Part shown: positions 12,982 through 24,109 of the stretch, piece after piece
Position numbering within the stretch: position 1 is the stretch's first letter
Layout: each line of letters begins with the position of its first letter
Source of the DNA: Mesodorylaimus sp. YZB2_4
Lineage: Eukaryota > Nematoda > Enoplea > Dorylaimida > Dorylaimidae
Assembly: GCA_030248295.1 (NCBI GenBank)
Contig: JASANH010001039.1
Span: forward strand, 186,001-250,000
DNA length: 64,000 nt
Direction: 5' to 3'
Position numbers and translations under genes: made by a program
Notes under the pieces: generated by a model
What the model was told of the DNA's origin: nothing
The model's input: only the letters and a program-made list of their open reading frames with translations
The model's database searches: none

Positions 12982-13972
12982 CTACATTGGGATGACACGG
13001 CTGCCTTGAATCACACCTTTCAGGGCTTTAATCACTGACGTACTCGCGAGCCAGCTTTGCCACTGCGAACGAATGTCTGTGATGAATAGCAAGACTAATG
13101 TGCTCACCACGATATCCACGGTCATCATCGCAGCGCCATAGACGATCAGCTTCTGAGCCACGTTGGGATTTTCTACCACTTGCGAAAATAACATCATGGT
13201 TTTTGACAGAATTTGAAGTCCGCCGTGCAGGATTACTTGATTTCTCAAAATGGGCATCAGTGCAAGATGCCTCTCAAGGGACGCTTTCTCTGCATCTGAG
13301 CCGGGTGTTTTACTCGCTTTTAATCTAACATAAACCATTAAGCAAAATTGGATGAATAAGAGAGACCCTAACAAAAAGTTATCCATACCCTGGCTGATGA
13401 TATTGTCCAATGCTCCCCCCAAGCGTAAGACTGTACGTGCTGGTGCACACTATTATCCCTAATTTCCAAGGTTCATGAGCGAGATTATAAATCAGCCTGC
13501 CTCCTAGGCATAAGACATAGAGTCCTATGCAGACGTGTCCGGCTTGGTTATGGCTAAAGGCCCAATACTTGACGGGAAATACAATTCCTATCAGACGATC
13601 GATAGCTAACCAGTTCAAAACTAACATCTCTAGCGTTGTGCTGAAAATGGTGAAAAAGCAGATAGCCATGCAGGACATAAAAGTGCGGAAAACTGATACT
13701 ATTTTCGCAGTACGCAATGCAGTATAGATGCCCATGACCACAAGTTGAAACGAGGTCAGGAATCTGCAGAAGGATAAATATCTTATTATAATATGAAAAC
13801 GATTTTCGCGCATTTCTGGATTTTGTAAAGTTAAAGAGATTAAAAGAATGTTTGCCATCATTCCAAACAAGGGCACTAAGACATTGAAAATAATTATTTC
13901 GAGCCAGGCTTCTATTCCATCAGAATCTGATGTTAGCGCAATTCTTTCTAGGATCGACGTTGTATTATTCAT
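12982..13972 (-). CDS. Rhodopsin-like seven-transmembrane receptor (2 exons, 315 aa)
   Basis: Two open frames on the minus strand join through a 43-bp GT-AG intron: exon 1 is 13972-13437 and exon 2 is 13393-12982; phase 2 matches and the sum is 948 nt. The product has seven hydrophobic segments: about residues 24-50, 62-87, 99-122, 143-165, then in exon 2 segments around NFLLGSLLFIQFCLMVYV, QVILHGGLQILSKTMMLF and AAMMTVDIVVSTLVLLF. The end of the third segment reads NWLAIDRLIGIVFPVKY, an Asp-Arg-containing version of the DRY motif with the following P-x-K-Y of class A receptors. It is therefore a rhodopsin-like GPCR at the plasma membrane; ligand and subfamily cannot be told, and nematode-type chemoreceptor or peptide receptor are both possible. 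The N-terminus has two N-glycosylation-type sites (NNT, NTT). Without the intron the frame breaks, so the alternative would be a pseudogene with a frameshift. Confidence 0.75.
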
Positions 13973-15499
13973 ATTTTACAATTCAGTAAGTTGATACAGA
14001 GTTAGAAAAAACTGGAAAAGCTCAGGCTTGCTGGCAACGAATTGAGCAGTCCTACTTCGATAGAGCTTAAATTATATGTAAAGTCTGAAAAAAGAGACGT
14101 GCCCTGTCAACACTTTCCACTTATATCAGTGCATTTGAATGGAGAGAGTGCGTTGGCGTTTTTACGTGGAATTATCGAATTAAAAGATCATGAAAAAGCG
14201 TGCACCCCAACGGCACGTATTTCTGCTACAAATACATTAATACTGTGCCTTCGCAGTTATTACAGTGACTTTCCGCTCGGGGCCTTCAACGGAAATGATC
14301 TTATCAGGAGAGATTTTCAATATCTGTTCTGATTGGCCCTTATTTGAGGGGCTTAGGTGCATTTTCGAGTCTGATATCCGCACTTTCCAGCCAAGTAAAA
14401 TCTGAATACCTAAAAAACAAGAAAGTGTTTAAGGCAACTTGGTGGTTGTAACAAGAGAAACATAGAGTTTAAGTGAGTGTAGAAACGCTTCTGTAATGTT
14501 TTATAACCAGTCAAAGTGAGCTACCGCTTACCTGGACTTATAAGCGAACACTAAGAAGCAAAAAAGGTGAATTTTTCAAGGATTTGCAATTTGTTTTTTG
14601 TATTTCGGTTCCTGTATCTCAAAAACCGCCTGATAATAATCGATAAAAATTTAAAGATCGATGCCTGTCCGGCTTTTCCTCAAACACTAAATTAGAGGTG
14701 ATTTCTTCAAAAAAAGATACTCTTTTGACTGGGCTAATGTAAAACGAAAGCGGAACTTATTATTTTTCAGGATCGATAATAAATGGTGCATTATGCAATA
14801 AAACGATGTTTGGGATTACCTGACCTGCTGTGATCCTGACTCGCGGCACATGCAGTACAAAAAAAAGTAAATCTGGACTTAAAAATTTCATGCAATTAGC
14901 TGATTCATGCGATATGCGAGAATATACACGCCTCCACGTTCCACCTAGTGGCATGTACATTCCCAAAAAAACCGACAGTAGACGAAGTAAGCGATGGGAC
15001 ATGGCGGGACGAGCTGTATCAGGAGCCCAGGCACGAGGCGTTGCTCAACCCGCGCTTATGTGGTAACACTAAACTCACAAATGATGAGACCGCAAGGCAA
15101 GAGTTCAGACCCCACTGCGCCACGTGCATCCCGCCTGACACTTCGAGTAGGGTATGTCTACCTTATACATAGTGCCAACTGGCAATGTGAAGTACTTCCA
15201 GCCGTTTCGAGGCGGTCCAATTTCGGTTTTAGGAGGCAAAGACTCCTGAAGCTAGAAATCGGTTTCCGACTTTAAAGAAATACAGTAATATTGTCATCAG
15301 AACCGCGGGGACATTGTTTTTATTGAGTGGAGACATAGTCTTTAGTCTGAAGAAGGCTCCTTTCAGGATTGACACTGGTTTACGACTTTTTTTTTGCTAA
15401 TTATCAGCGAATTTCTCGCATTTATTTTAATTACTGAAACCCAGATGATAAGACATCAATTTTCCAAGAGTCAACAAAAACAAAAGTGCAAAATAAATT
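13973..15499. other. Intergenic region, no gene seen
   Basis: No open frame with splice support. It contains the likely promoter of the minus-strand receptor and the 3' flank of DUF1647 copy C. Confidence 0.35.
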
Positions 15500-17458
15500 T
15501 TATGTCCGCTTATGGTTGAAATTCACCAAGTATTTGGACACATCAAATTTATTTCTATTGGCTAAAAGTATGTTGATCACGCTTTGATCAAAACCGTGAC
15601 AATTGGCATAGACTGAATACCGATCATCGCCAAATTTACATTGCAATTGGGAATTAGGTGGTGCAATGCAATCTTTTTCTAATGCGCACAAGACTGACCT
15701 GAAAAATTCCTCTAGCAATTATGAGCTTTTAAAACCTCATATCTTATAATTATACCACTTATGAATTTCTCTTTTTGCGTCGCTGGTTGCATAATTGAGT
15801 TGAAACATCGTGCATCCCATTTCTATTCTTTTTGATTGTCTCGGATTTAAAGGAAAATATTCGTAAAGACCTAAAAACAATTGCTTTTTTTCTGAATGCC
15901 AAAAAAGAGGGTGAGAAATGTACGTTTATCTGTTGCCGAAAAAATACTGTGTTCTGTGTGGCACAGCAACAAAGTGCTGTTGTCGTAATGGCAATCGGTG
16001 GTGTTTTTTGTAAGCGGACACCTAATTTTTGTGTATAATGAGCCAATATCATCTTTTTGCCAAATAATATGAGAATCGGCGTAAAAGATTGATCCGAATT
16101 CATTCAAGGTTTCCTAAAATGATAGACACTCATTTTTGAGCTAAAAATATCTCCACGAGCGAGAAGAAATTATAAGTCATCATTGGCAGCTCTGCACAGT
16201 AAAGAGGCGCAACCCATAAGTTAGCCGTGCTAAAAAAGAGTCTTGTGCGGAATTCTTTTGCTGGGGGGGGGGGGGGGCAGGCGGTCTCCTGTCTGTCGTG
16301 GACATAATGAGAAATTAAACGGTGTTGCTGCGTAAAAATCGAAGAATAGATAATGCATAATGCCTCACTTACAGCGATCAATAAAGATTTCCATCGATAT
16401 TGGTATAAATTTTTGACATATTCTGGATAGGCAGAGAAATTGAATTGGCGAACTGTGAGAACTTGAGACAATTTTCGAATCTGCAACAAATAAAAGAACA
16501 TGTGAAAGGGCACAAGTGTAGAAAAAAAAAAATTATTTCACCTTTACTACATTTTCTGCGCTCAATCCAAGATCATACACGATCATTTTTTTTGATGAAT
16601 GAACTTCAGCAAATGTTTTGAGCATAATGCCATAGGCTACGTCAAAGTGATTGTCAGAAAAGGCTGTAATAAATGTTGGATCTTTGCGCAAAATTCTTTC
16701 ATTATCTAATTGAGTCATTTGAAAAATCTAAAAGGAACGGCGAGCTTATATTTTTCCAATCTGAGGTGAGCTGCATTGTACTGCAGAGCCGACTTTCTAT
16801 CGCCTGTGCCACACATCCGTTGAAAGGTAAATTCGAAGTAATAATTCACATCTGCTTCTTAACCCAGGTCGTGGCCTAGTGTTGAAGGCGTCTGCCTCTC
16901 ACGCTGGGTGCGCACTAGAGGGGTGGGTTCGAGTCCCTCCTGGGTAAAAAATAATTGTCAATTATTTGAGTCTTAGCCCTAGGGGGCGCTATATGGTGCT
17001 CTGCGATGGATTAAGTATGGCATATGACACGACATGACATTAAAAATGTTATCTGGGCACCTCTTACTTGATCATCAGTCAAATTAAACTCTTCCAAATA
17101 TGGCAAAAATTTTTGATCAAAAGGCTTCCCGCAAACAGAACTATCATTCTCATTTTTTGGCACGTCAGGCAAGCAGTACTGCCAGGACTCTTCAACCTTG
17201 GGATTTGGTGTTGTTGTCTGGATGAGTGGGCCGCCGATGCGAATTTCATCGATCAATCGACTGTATGAGTTGTATGTGGACTCCATTGTTGACAACACTT
17301 GATCACGCATCTGACGAAACCAGAAAGTTGTAAAATTCGCGGAAACTTAAAAGTTAATTCCGGCATACCTCAAAAAAAGTAAAGCAGCCGATAAAATATA
17401 TTGCATAGCCAAAAGCAAATTTTAAACGAGTTTTTGTGAATTTCCGAATCATGAACAT
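15500..17458 (-). CDS. DUF1647-like type II membrane protein, copy C (7 exons, 376 aa)
   Basis: Exons on the minus strand: 17458-17369, 17310-17068, 16727-16542, 16480-16373, 16113-15924, 15870-15756, 15698-15500; phases agree and the total is 1131 nt with a terminal TAA. Exon 1 encodes a basic start ([11 protein letters not shown]) and a hydrophobic anchor ([16 protein letters not shown]). The family blocks are [61 protein letters not shown]...IEMGCTMFQ...HKW, then [10 protein letters not shown] and [16 protein letters not shown]. Exon 6 is short (115 nt) and is bounded by introns of 53 and 57 bp; it is recognised because its TG|G split codon rebuilds the conserved Trp before the CAL block, just as in copy B. 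A tRNA-derived SINE sits in intron 2 and a long poly-G run in intron 4. Biochemical function is unknown. Confidence 0.85.
16867..17041 (+). mobile_element. tRNA-derived SINE, family 1, copy 1
   Basis: The head has RNA polymerase III boxes: box A in TGGCCTAGTGTTGA and box B in GGTTCGAGTCC. A body (GTCAATTATTTGAG, GGGGGCGCTATATGGTGCT) and a CATGA-type tail (GACACGACATGACAT) follow. The same order is found at 27762-27932 and 62580-62741. It lies in intron 2 of DUF1647 copy C, antisense to that gene. Confidence 0.75.
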
Positions 17459-19203
17459 TTTTGTGCAATAGCAGTCTTCTTGCTGCAGTAGTTAGAAAGA
17501 GAGAGCCAACGGGGAGATACCACTTCTCTGCATTCTTTCACCACCAGGTCTTCTGTCCTCCCATCTTTGTCTACCTACATCTTCTGAGTGCGATTGATTT
17601 TGCCATTGGTAAATCGATTTTGGTCCAGGAGGTCGTGGTGGGGAGAGTTGGGCAAGCATCGTCATGGTGATAGGTGACGTGAGCAAGTTAGCAACCGAGC
17701 AACCAAAGGAGAGGATTAGAGTTGTTCATTGATTTTTGTAACTCATATTGATGGGGTAGTGTGGTTTACGCACGTGCTGCGTGATATACACTTACATTAT
17801 CGTTCTTGGTCGAAGTTAGATCCAGAAGGATCGAATGTCGAACGAGCACATTAGTTGCTCACTGGGCCTGGAGTGTGATCCTAAGTTTTCCGTTGCAGTA
17901 TAAATTATAAGTTCATATTCTAACGTTTCCTATGCCAGGATCCTTTTTTTTCTTTAGCAGCTAGGTCACGGACTAGGCTTGCTTTTCTGGTCTAGGTAAT
18001 TTTGCATGTTTAAAAGAAATAGGTTTATAGTTATAAATTTCCAAAATTCCACTGCATTTTAAAAATTTGGTGGCTGGGCTTATTTGTCTGGCTAACAGAA
18101 AGTTCAGCAAGCCACATTTTGAGTGTTCACTGACTCAGTTGTCACGGTCTTTTTGAATGCGTGGACAAAAATCAGAGCAATAACAGGTACAATTCCAGGT
18201 AAGTAGAACATTTTCCCATTGTGACCTATGGCACAGTGAGCAGACATGACTCGTCGAAAATGCTGCTTCTTTGCGTTCTTCCACTACCAGGAATCTGCCC
18301 TCGTCTGCTGATCGTGAGTGCGATGTTTCTGGCATTGGTGAATCCACTCTTTTCTGCAAGTCATGCATGAGCATTCTATAGCCCTGCATGTTTCTGGTCT
18401 TAAATTGCACTGTCAGTGTTTGGCCAAGAATAAACCATGATGATGACGATGAGCCAGATTTCAAATTATAGGAGACACAGGATGAACAACCATGACGTGG
18501 CGTTTGTTTTCTGGCAGATGGCGGTGGTTTCGATCACCGTGCACCCAAAATGTTTTTGGTTTGGCCTGAAACCACACTAATCTCATTTAAATTTTTAGTC
18601 TGACACAAATTTTTATTACCCCAATGATGCCAGGTCGATTCCGACTCATGGCTCAACTTCTTGACTGGGCACCAAGGCCTTTCTATGTACAACAACACAT
18701 TGGTGTACGTCAGACTCTCGCACAATCTCATAGCGCTGTGTCTCGAGGATCCATCATGATACCTACAAGTAATTTTCCGTTTTTCCCATAAGTATTAGAA
18801 TGCGCCGGAACAACCCAAAGAATGTTCTGAATGTTTCAGAAATTACAAATTTTGTAATAAATCGCTGCTTTACGGGCATATACGACAGCGAACCTTTCTG
18901 TCTGCTGCGAGCGGGAAACGGTGACATCCTCTCTAGGCTGCATGCAAAAATTGCAAATCCAAATGACGCGTAGTTTTTTGCCCGCCTGGCGCTTCCGCAT
19001 CTTCGATGAAAATTATCGTAAACATGGAAAATGTAACGGCGTCCTTGCTTATTGAACTTTAGATTGAATTTTAGGCTAAATGTCGAGTTTTGATTGTCAA
19101 CACATAAAAATATGAGTTCGAAATTTTGAAGTTGAAGATTGTCGCAAAAATTTTAATTTTTGCGCTTGAAATAGCAAATGTAGAAAATATTTTTGCACCT
19201 ATA
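17459..19203. other. Intergenic region with a diverged direct repeat
   Basis: About 100 bp at 17520-17620 resembles 18258-18360 (CTTCTCTGCATTCTTTCACC versus CTTCTTTGCGTTCTTCCAC, then CTGAGTGCGAT versus GTGAGTGCGAT). Nothing else is recognised. Confidence 0.4.
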
Positions 19204-22200
19204 ATGTCGAACAATCTGCCCTGTTCGCCCCTGCTTTCTATTCCTCGTGGAAAACTTCCAGTTTCATTTATCCTCAAATGTGAAGTGATATCAAGCACAG
19301 AAGCACTGATTACATGCGTGCCTCCACCAGAATGCATGCCTGCGACCAAAAGTGAGTTTGCAGCACTGCATACTTGCAGTTTCACGATCACAGCGGTGCC
19401 CTTTTTTGTAAATTTCAGACACATGTGAAGAGATAGATCACATTTTGTATCTAAAAGAAGGCCCAGATGGACCCGGGCGTAAGCTGACTATGGACGAAGA
19501 TTGCTATCCTTTGCCACTGTCAAGGAATTCCAATTTGTGCTCTCTTCCGACACCCATTCGACTGCAGCTGAAGCCTGGGTTCGCTTATGAAGCCACAGTA
19601 GAGGCTATAAATTTAGAGAATGAAATTGCTGCCAGTGGAAAAATAATGTTCAAATCAGGTAATCATCTTCGACCAGAGACTTGACAACTCAGTCGGGTCC
19701 GCTTGGTGGACCATTTTAATGGGGTCCCGAATTTAAATTTCCCGCTGCAAGCTGCTTATGACAGATTGACATACATGAATAGTCTATCGCTTCAGAAAAG
19801 TGCGCATACCTGATTTCAGATCTTTTTAATGCAGAAAGGCCTCGGGCGCTTTTTCAGAAGAAATTAAGTATAGTCGTCAGCCACGCATAAAAAATAACAA
19901 TTTCTTGCTGTACAGCGCGCGCAGGTTTTTCAATGGGCGATTTTTCGCTTTTGTAAAACGTTTGTTGTTTGTTTGGTAATTTAAAAATTGTAAATTGTTT
20001 GTTGTAAATTCAAATTTGGATTCACACGAGGCTTGTGAAATGTGTTTTGCAACCGCTTCAAATGTAACTGAACACAAGACTTTTTAAAATTGATTTTCTG
20101 CGATTTTTAAAGGAAAAGCTGCCAGAGGAAAACGGATTTAAATTTTGTTTGCTATACAGAATTTTGACATCCATTACTGAATGTGAAAATTAGTCAAAAA
20201 ATAGGCAGTATTGCAAATAGCAGCCGCTTTTTACGCATTCTAGATACCACGAAAAAGGTATCTAGTTCCTTTGTGTAATGACGCACTGACACTTTCATGT
20301 GCAATGGAATTGTCAGTTGAGAAATTCTGGCAAGGGCATGAAAAATCGTCGCCGTTACATAAAAACTAGCCTAAAAATCATGAAAGGAAACTAGTTGCAT
20401 TTGTTCAAAGTGCGATGAAGGACTCGACTGGTCCAATGGACCGCGTTTCGTTTAGCAAAGTTAACATCTGGTTCAAAAAATTAAAATCGTTTAAAAGTTC
20501 TAATGCTTCAAAGAAATTTTTCAGTGTTCAACATTAAAGAGGCGCAAGAACTCTGCAACCTCGCTTTGAAATTTTTACGCCCAACGAGTGGTATTTTTGA
20601 AACGCTTTTTCCACCGTCATACATGCAAAGATTTAATTTGTTCTACAGAAATAAATCTACAGAGTATTATCGAAATGGTAAGCAGTTTTGTAATCAAAAA
20701 TTTGAATTTTTAATGCAAAACTTAAAAGCTTTCGAAATTAAAAAAAATTTACGTAAGATATTCCCCAAAATTCCGCATTTGTCAGAGTGACCATGTGACA
20801 AAAGCAACTTCTACTGACCTTTTAAAATAAAGACAGACTAATAAAATTTAAAATTCAACTACTTTAAAAAAATTTTTTCGTATTAATTTTTTTTCGTGAA
20901 TTTCAGTTTGGCTAGCAACGAATGGTATAATGAAAAAATATTGCAAAGATTATGGCGGACATCCTGCGTCACCAATAAATGGTGAGACTGTTTCACTGAT
21001 ATTCGGAAAATGTTTTCTCAGATACTTAAAAGTGGTGCGGAGAATTGTAAAAAGTTTGGCGGGAAATTCAAATTTTTTTAAACTTCATACAGCTCCAATT
21101 GCTTCATTAATGAAGTGCCAAGAAGAATTCTGCCCGTTTTTTCCCCTTTCAGCTTCACTCGGCCGGGCGTCCTCTGCAGCTCGGCCTCGCTGTGATCTGG
21201 GAATTTTTCAGCCATTGCACTACTAAAAGGTTGTCGATTGGATTATCAAAAAATGTTTTTCGCAGCAAACATAATTAATAATACCGAATTCTGCCAATAA
21301 TAATCCCCTAGCATGCATAATAATAAAACTCTGCAAAATTTTTTTAGGGTGCCTGCATGGGTTATTTTTCCATGGTCGGCTTTTCAATGGTCAATTACCA
21401 ATTGTCTCACCGTTCGGTCCTTTGCGATTTTTGATTCCAGCCCCACATTTATTTACACCTGAGCATCGCTTATATTTTTGCGACTTTTACTGCAACTCCA
21501 CGACTCATTACGTGACAGTTGTTGCCTGCTTGCCCAAATCATCAGCGGATTTATTTTGCAGACGGTCCCTCATGGAACTGAATCCTGTGAGTGCCTGTTA
21601 ACCCAGGGTCGACTTATCCTACCGGGTACAACGCTGAAAATAGGGCCGTACCGAGTTTTATAATAATTTGCGTGAAATTTCACGCTCGGGTACATTCCTT
21701 TGCTTCGAAGCGGCCAATTTTCATGAAGAGGAAATGAATCTACCAGCTGTTGGTTTTTACTCCCAAACTATTGTTAGATAACCGATCTAAGAAACTGACC
21801 AAAATTTCAAGCAGTTACTCGCAGAGCACCTTATCTTATAATCATGATGCTAGTAGGCTGACTTTGGGGCTGTGATCCAAATGAATCCCACCCAGTGCTG
21901 CTAAAGATGCTGCTTTCTTGTGGTGATTCATGTGGTCATGTGGTGATTCATGTAGTCGGCCTGCCATGCTACAGTTTCCTACATGAAAGACGAGATTCCT
22001 TGCCTTTAACTTTTCGAAGCGCTGATTGGGTAACCTTCTGTTGATTCAATTTCAACAGATGTTTTCTGCAATGTTCTATTATCCATCTCAATTCAAAAAT
22101 TTTGTTGGTATCTTTTTGCAAGACATCGAAACATGAGCATGGGTCACCAAGCGTCCCAGCACAGATTTATACCCTGGTCATCATTACATTTCTCATATCA

Positions 22201-23369
22201 TTGTAGTCGTAGATCATGAGTTCGTATCTAGTCTCTAAGCATAAAGGTACAATAGCATGATGGAGCAAAAGGATTTCTGGTAATTTTCCTCATCAAAGGA
22301 GAAGTGCAGTCCGCTTTAAAGTCGAGGACTTTGGTACCTCAAACCTAGACTTCTTATACGTGGCTGTTGTTGGTTACAATATGTTAAAACCCAATGATGA
22401 TCAAACTGTTCACAGCGAAGGAGTAGTTAAATATATTACGCATTAGAATTTTTGAGATGCACATCAAAGTTAGAAAGCCTTTACCAGAGATAGAATATCT
22501 ATAAAATCTTTTGAAACAAATTTTCAAATTTTGTTGGCTGCCAAGATGGAGGTTTCTATTAGTGCGGCACGTCCTTACTAGGCCCCGGGTACGGGTACGG
22601 TCGACCCTGACTGTCAGCCCTACATGTTGGCCACAGGTTGTCGCGGGATGAAATCAAATTTTGTGTGAGCACGCCCGCACGCAGTAGCCTAGCAACAGCG
22701 CAGATTATTGCAGATAACACTGGGCTGATTGAAAAACTGTTCTTATATCTTGAGCTCATGCTAGATATTCCATGGCCACACCTGAAATAATGTGAAAGTA
22801 TGTTGTAACCAAATTTTTATGATGTAAGGAGTTAAACCTAAAACAAGTTTCTCTGTTTCGAGAAGTAGTTACTGGATTACGTTTTTAGTTCTCGATGCCG
22901 TGGATGTTGAATATGTGACTCGTGGTTCTATGATAAATTGTAAAGTTAAGTTGACTCCAGGCAAATACTGGACAAGCTAAACATAAAATAGATAGCATGT
23001 GGCCAGGGAAATTTTTCTCAATCATCCACCAATTCAGCAATCGTTTTACCTTATCATGTAAATCATCCATATGATATGTACAGTACAATAAAATGTGCTG
23101 TTGGGATTAGGTTGAATGATTTTAGCAATTTGTTAAATGATAGCATTGCAACAGAATCTTTTCAGACCAATAACCCATTTTTATTCGTGCGTCGAAATCA
23201 ATGGACTGGTCAACTGGAGCATTATATTCGCAAAGATATATGGGTAGAATTCTTTTACACTGAAGATGTCCCATTATGGTTAGGAAGCTTTGACATGGTA
23301 AATTCTACAGGTCTTTCGAAAACATTTGGTGTACCTAATAATAAAGCTTGTGGCGTGTGCAATTTTTAA
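19204..23369 (+). CDS. PHYHIP/PHYHIPL-like protein: fibronectin III domain plus PHYHIP C-terminal domain (6 exons, 352 aa)
   Basis: Exons: 19204-19351, 19419-19658, 20525-20677, 20907-20981, 21348-21586, 23166-23369; every junction is phase-consistent and the sum is 1059 nt. The first two exons form a fibronectin type III fold, ending in LQLKPGFAYEATVEAIN. The rest matches the C-terminal domain of phytanoyl-CoA hydroxylase-interacting proteins: FNLFYRNKSTEYYRN, GHPASPING, LFFHGRLFNGQ, SPFGPLRFLIPAPHLF, RLYFCDFYC, HYVTVVA, NNPFL and IWVEFFYTEDV with the terminal GVPNNKACGVCNF. The family is cytoplasmic and mostly neural in vertebrates; its molecular role is poorly defined. Length is close to the roughly 330 residues of vertebrate members. 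The start ATG at 19204 is the first in frame before the FN3 strand; the frame is open further upstream, so another 5' exon is possible. A polyadenylation signal lies about 95 nt after the stop. Confidence 0.85.
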
Positions 23370-23462
23370 CATTCGCATTGTCTTTTTCATGCGGGATATT
23401 TTATTCCTATATCATTTTGTTATACCGTGTTATGTAAATCATTGATGTGATACGTACAGTAC

Positions 23463-23468
23463 AATAAA
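23463..23468 (+). terminator. Polyadenylation signal AATAAA of the PHYHIP-like gene
   Basis: AATAAA lies 94 nt after the TAA stop of the PHYHIP-like gene. It sits inside a roughly 45-bp sequence that is also present just upstream of the last exon (about 23057-23100), so a second AATAAA exists in the preceding intron. Confidence 0.5.
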
Positions 23469-24109
23469 ATGTGCAATTTTCAGTTCAGAGAACCGATTCT
23501 GAAACAATATTTTACTCATGATGTGTCTTCTCTAATTAGCCCATATTGAATCATTTTGGTCGGAAGCATCACGTTTTCGCGCAGATTATGTAAAAGTTAG
23601 GTTCAGATGGGTTTTAAAATGAAAGGCGGTTCATCATATAGGAAATGAGGGAGTAAAACTGTGAGCGTTGTGGCTTTTTGATGATTGTCGCGGGCTGATT
23701 TTCTTGTGACCTGTGTGTGTTTTTGTGTGAATTTTTCAGAGAACGATAGCCGATTAGCTGCGCGTTTTGTGGAATATCTCATTTTTGGTAACTACGTAAG
23801 TACTCTACAGAAGAACCGCCCATGCTAATTAGGATATCAGGTACCTACAGTAGCTGTTGAGCTAAACCTGTATTTTCAAAGGTGCAGGTTCGACTCCCAC
23901 TAAGAGTTAAAGTTTTTGTATTTGTCTTGATCTGACTTGTGTGTGACTGCCACCAATTAGTGTAGTCTTATTAGGCAAGCCTATTGCAGCTCTAGAAAAA
24001 GGATCACCGAATCCAGCATTTTCTATGATCTTGGGGCTGACGAACAAAAAAGCTGACAAGTTGTATGGAGCAGGTGCACAAAACAATGGGTCTTAATCTT
24101 TTTACCTTC

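Noticed and set aside
16867-16945. A tRNA gene
   Set aside because: Box A and box B are present but the acceptor stem does not pair and the sequence recurs with a common body and tail at two other sites, so it is a SINE head.
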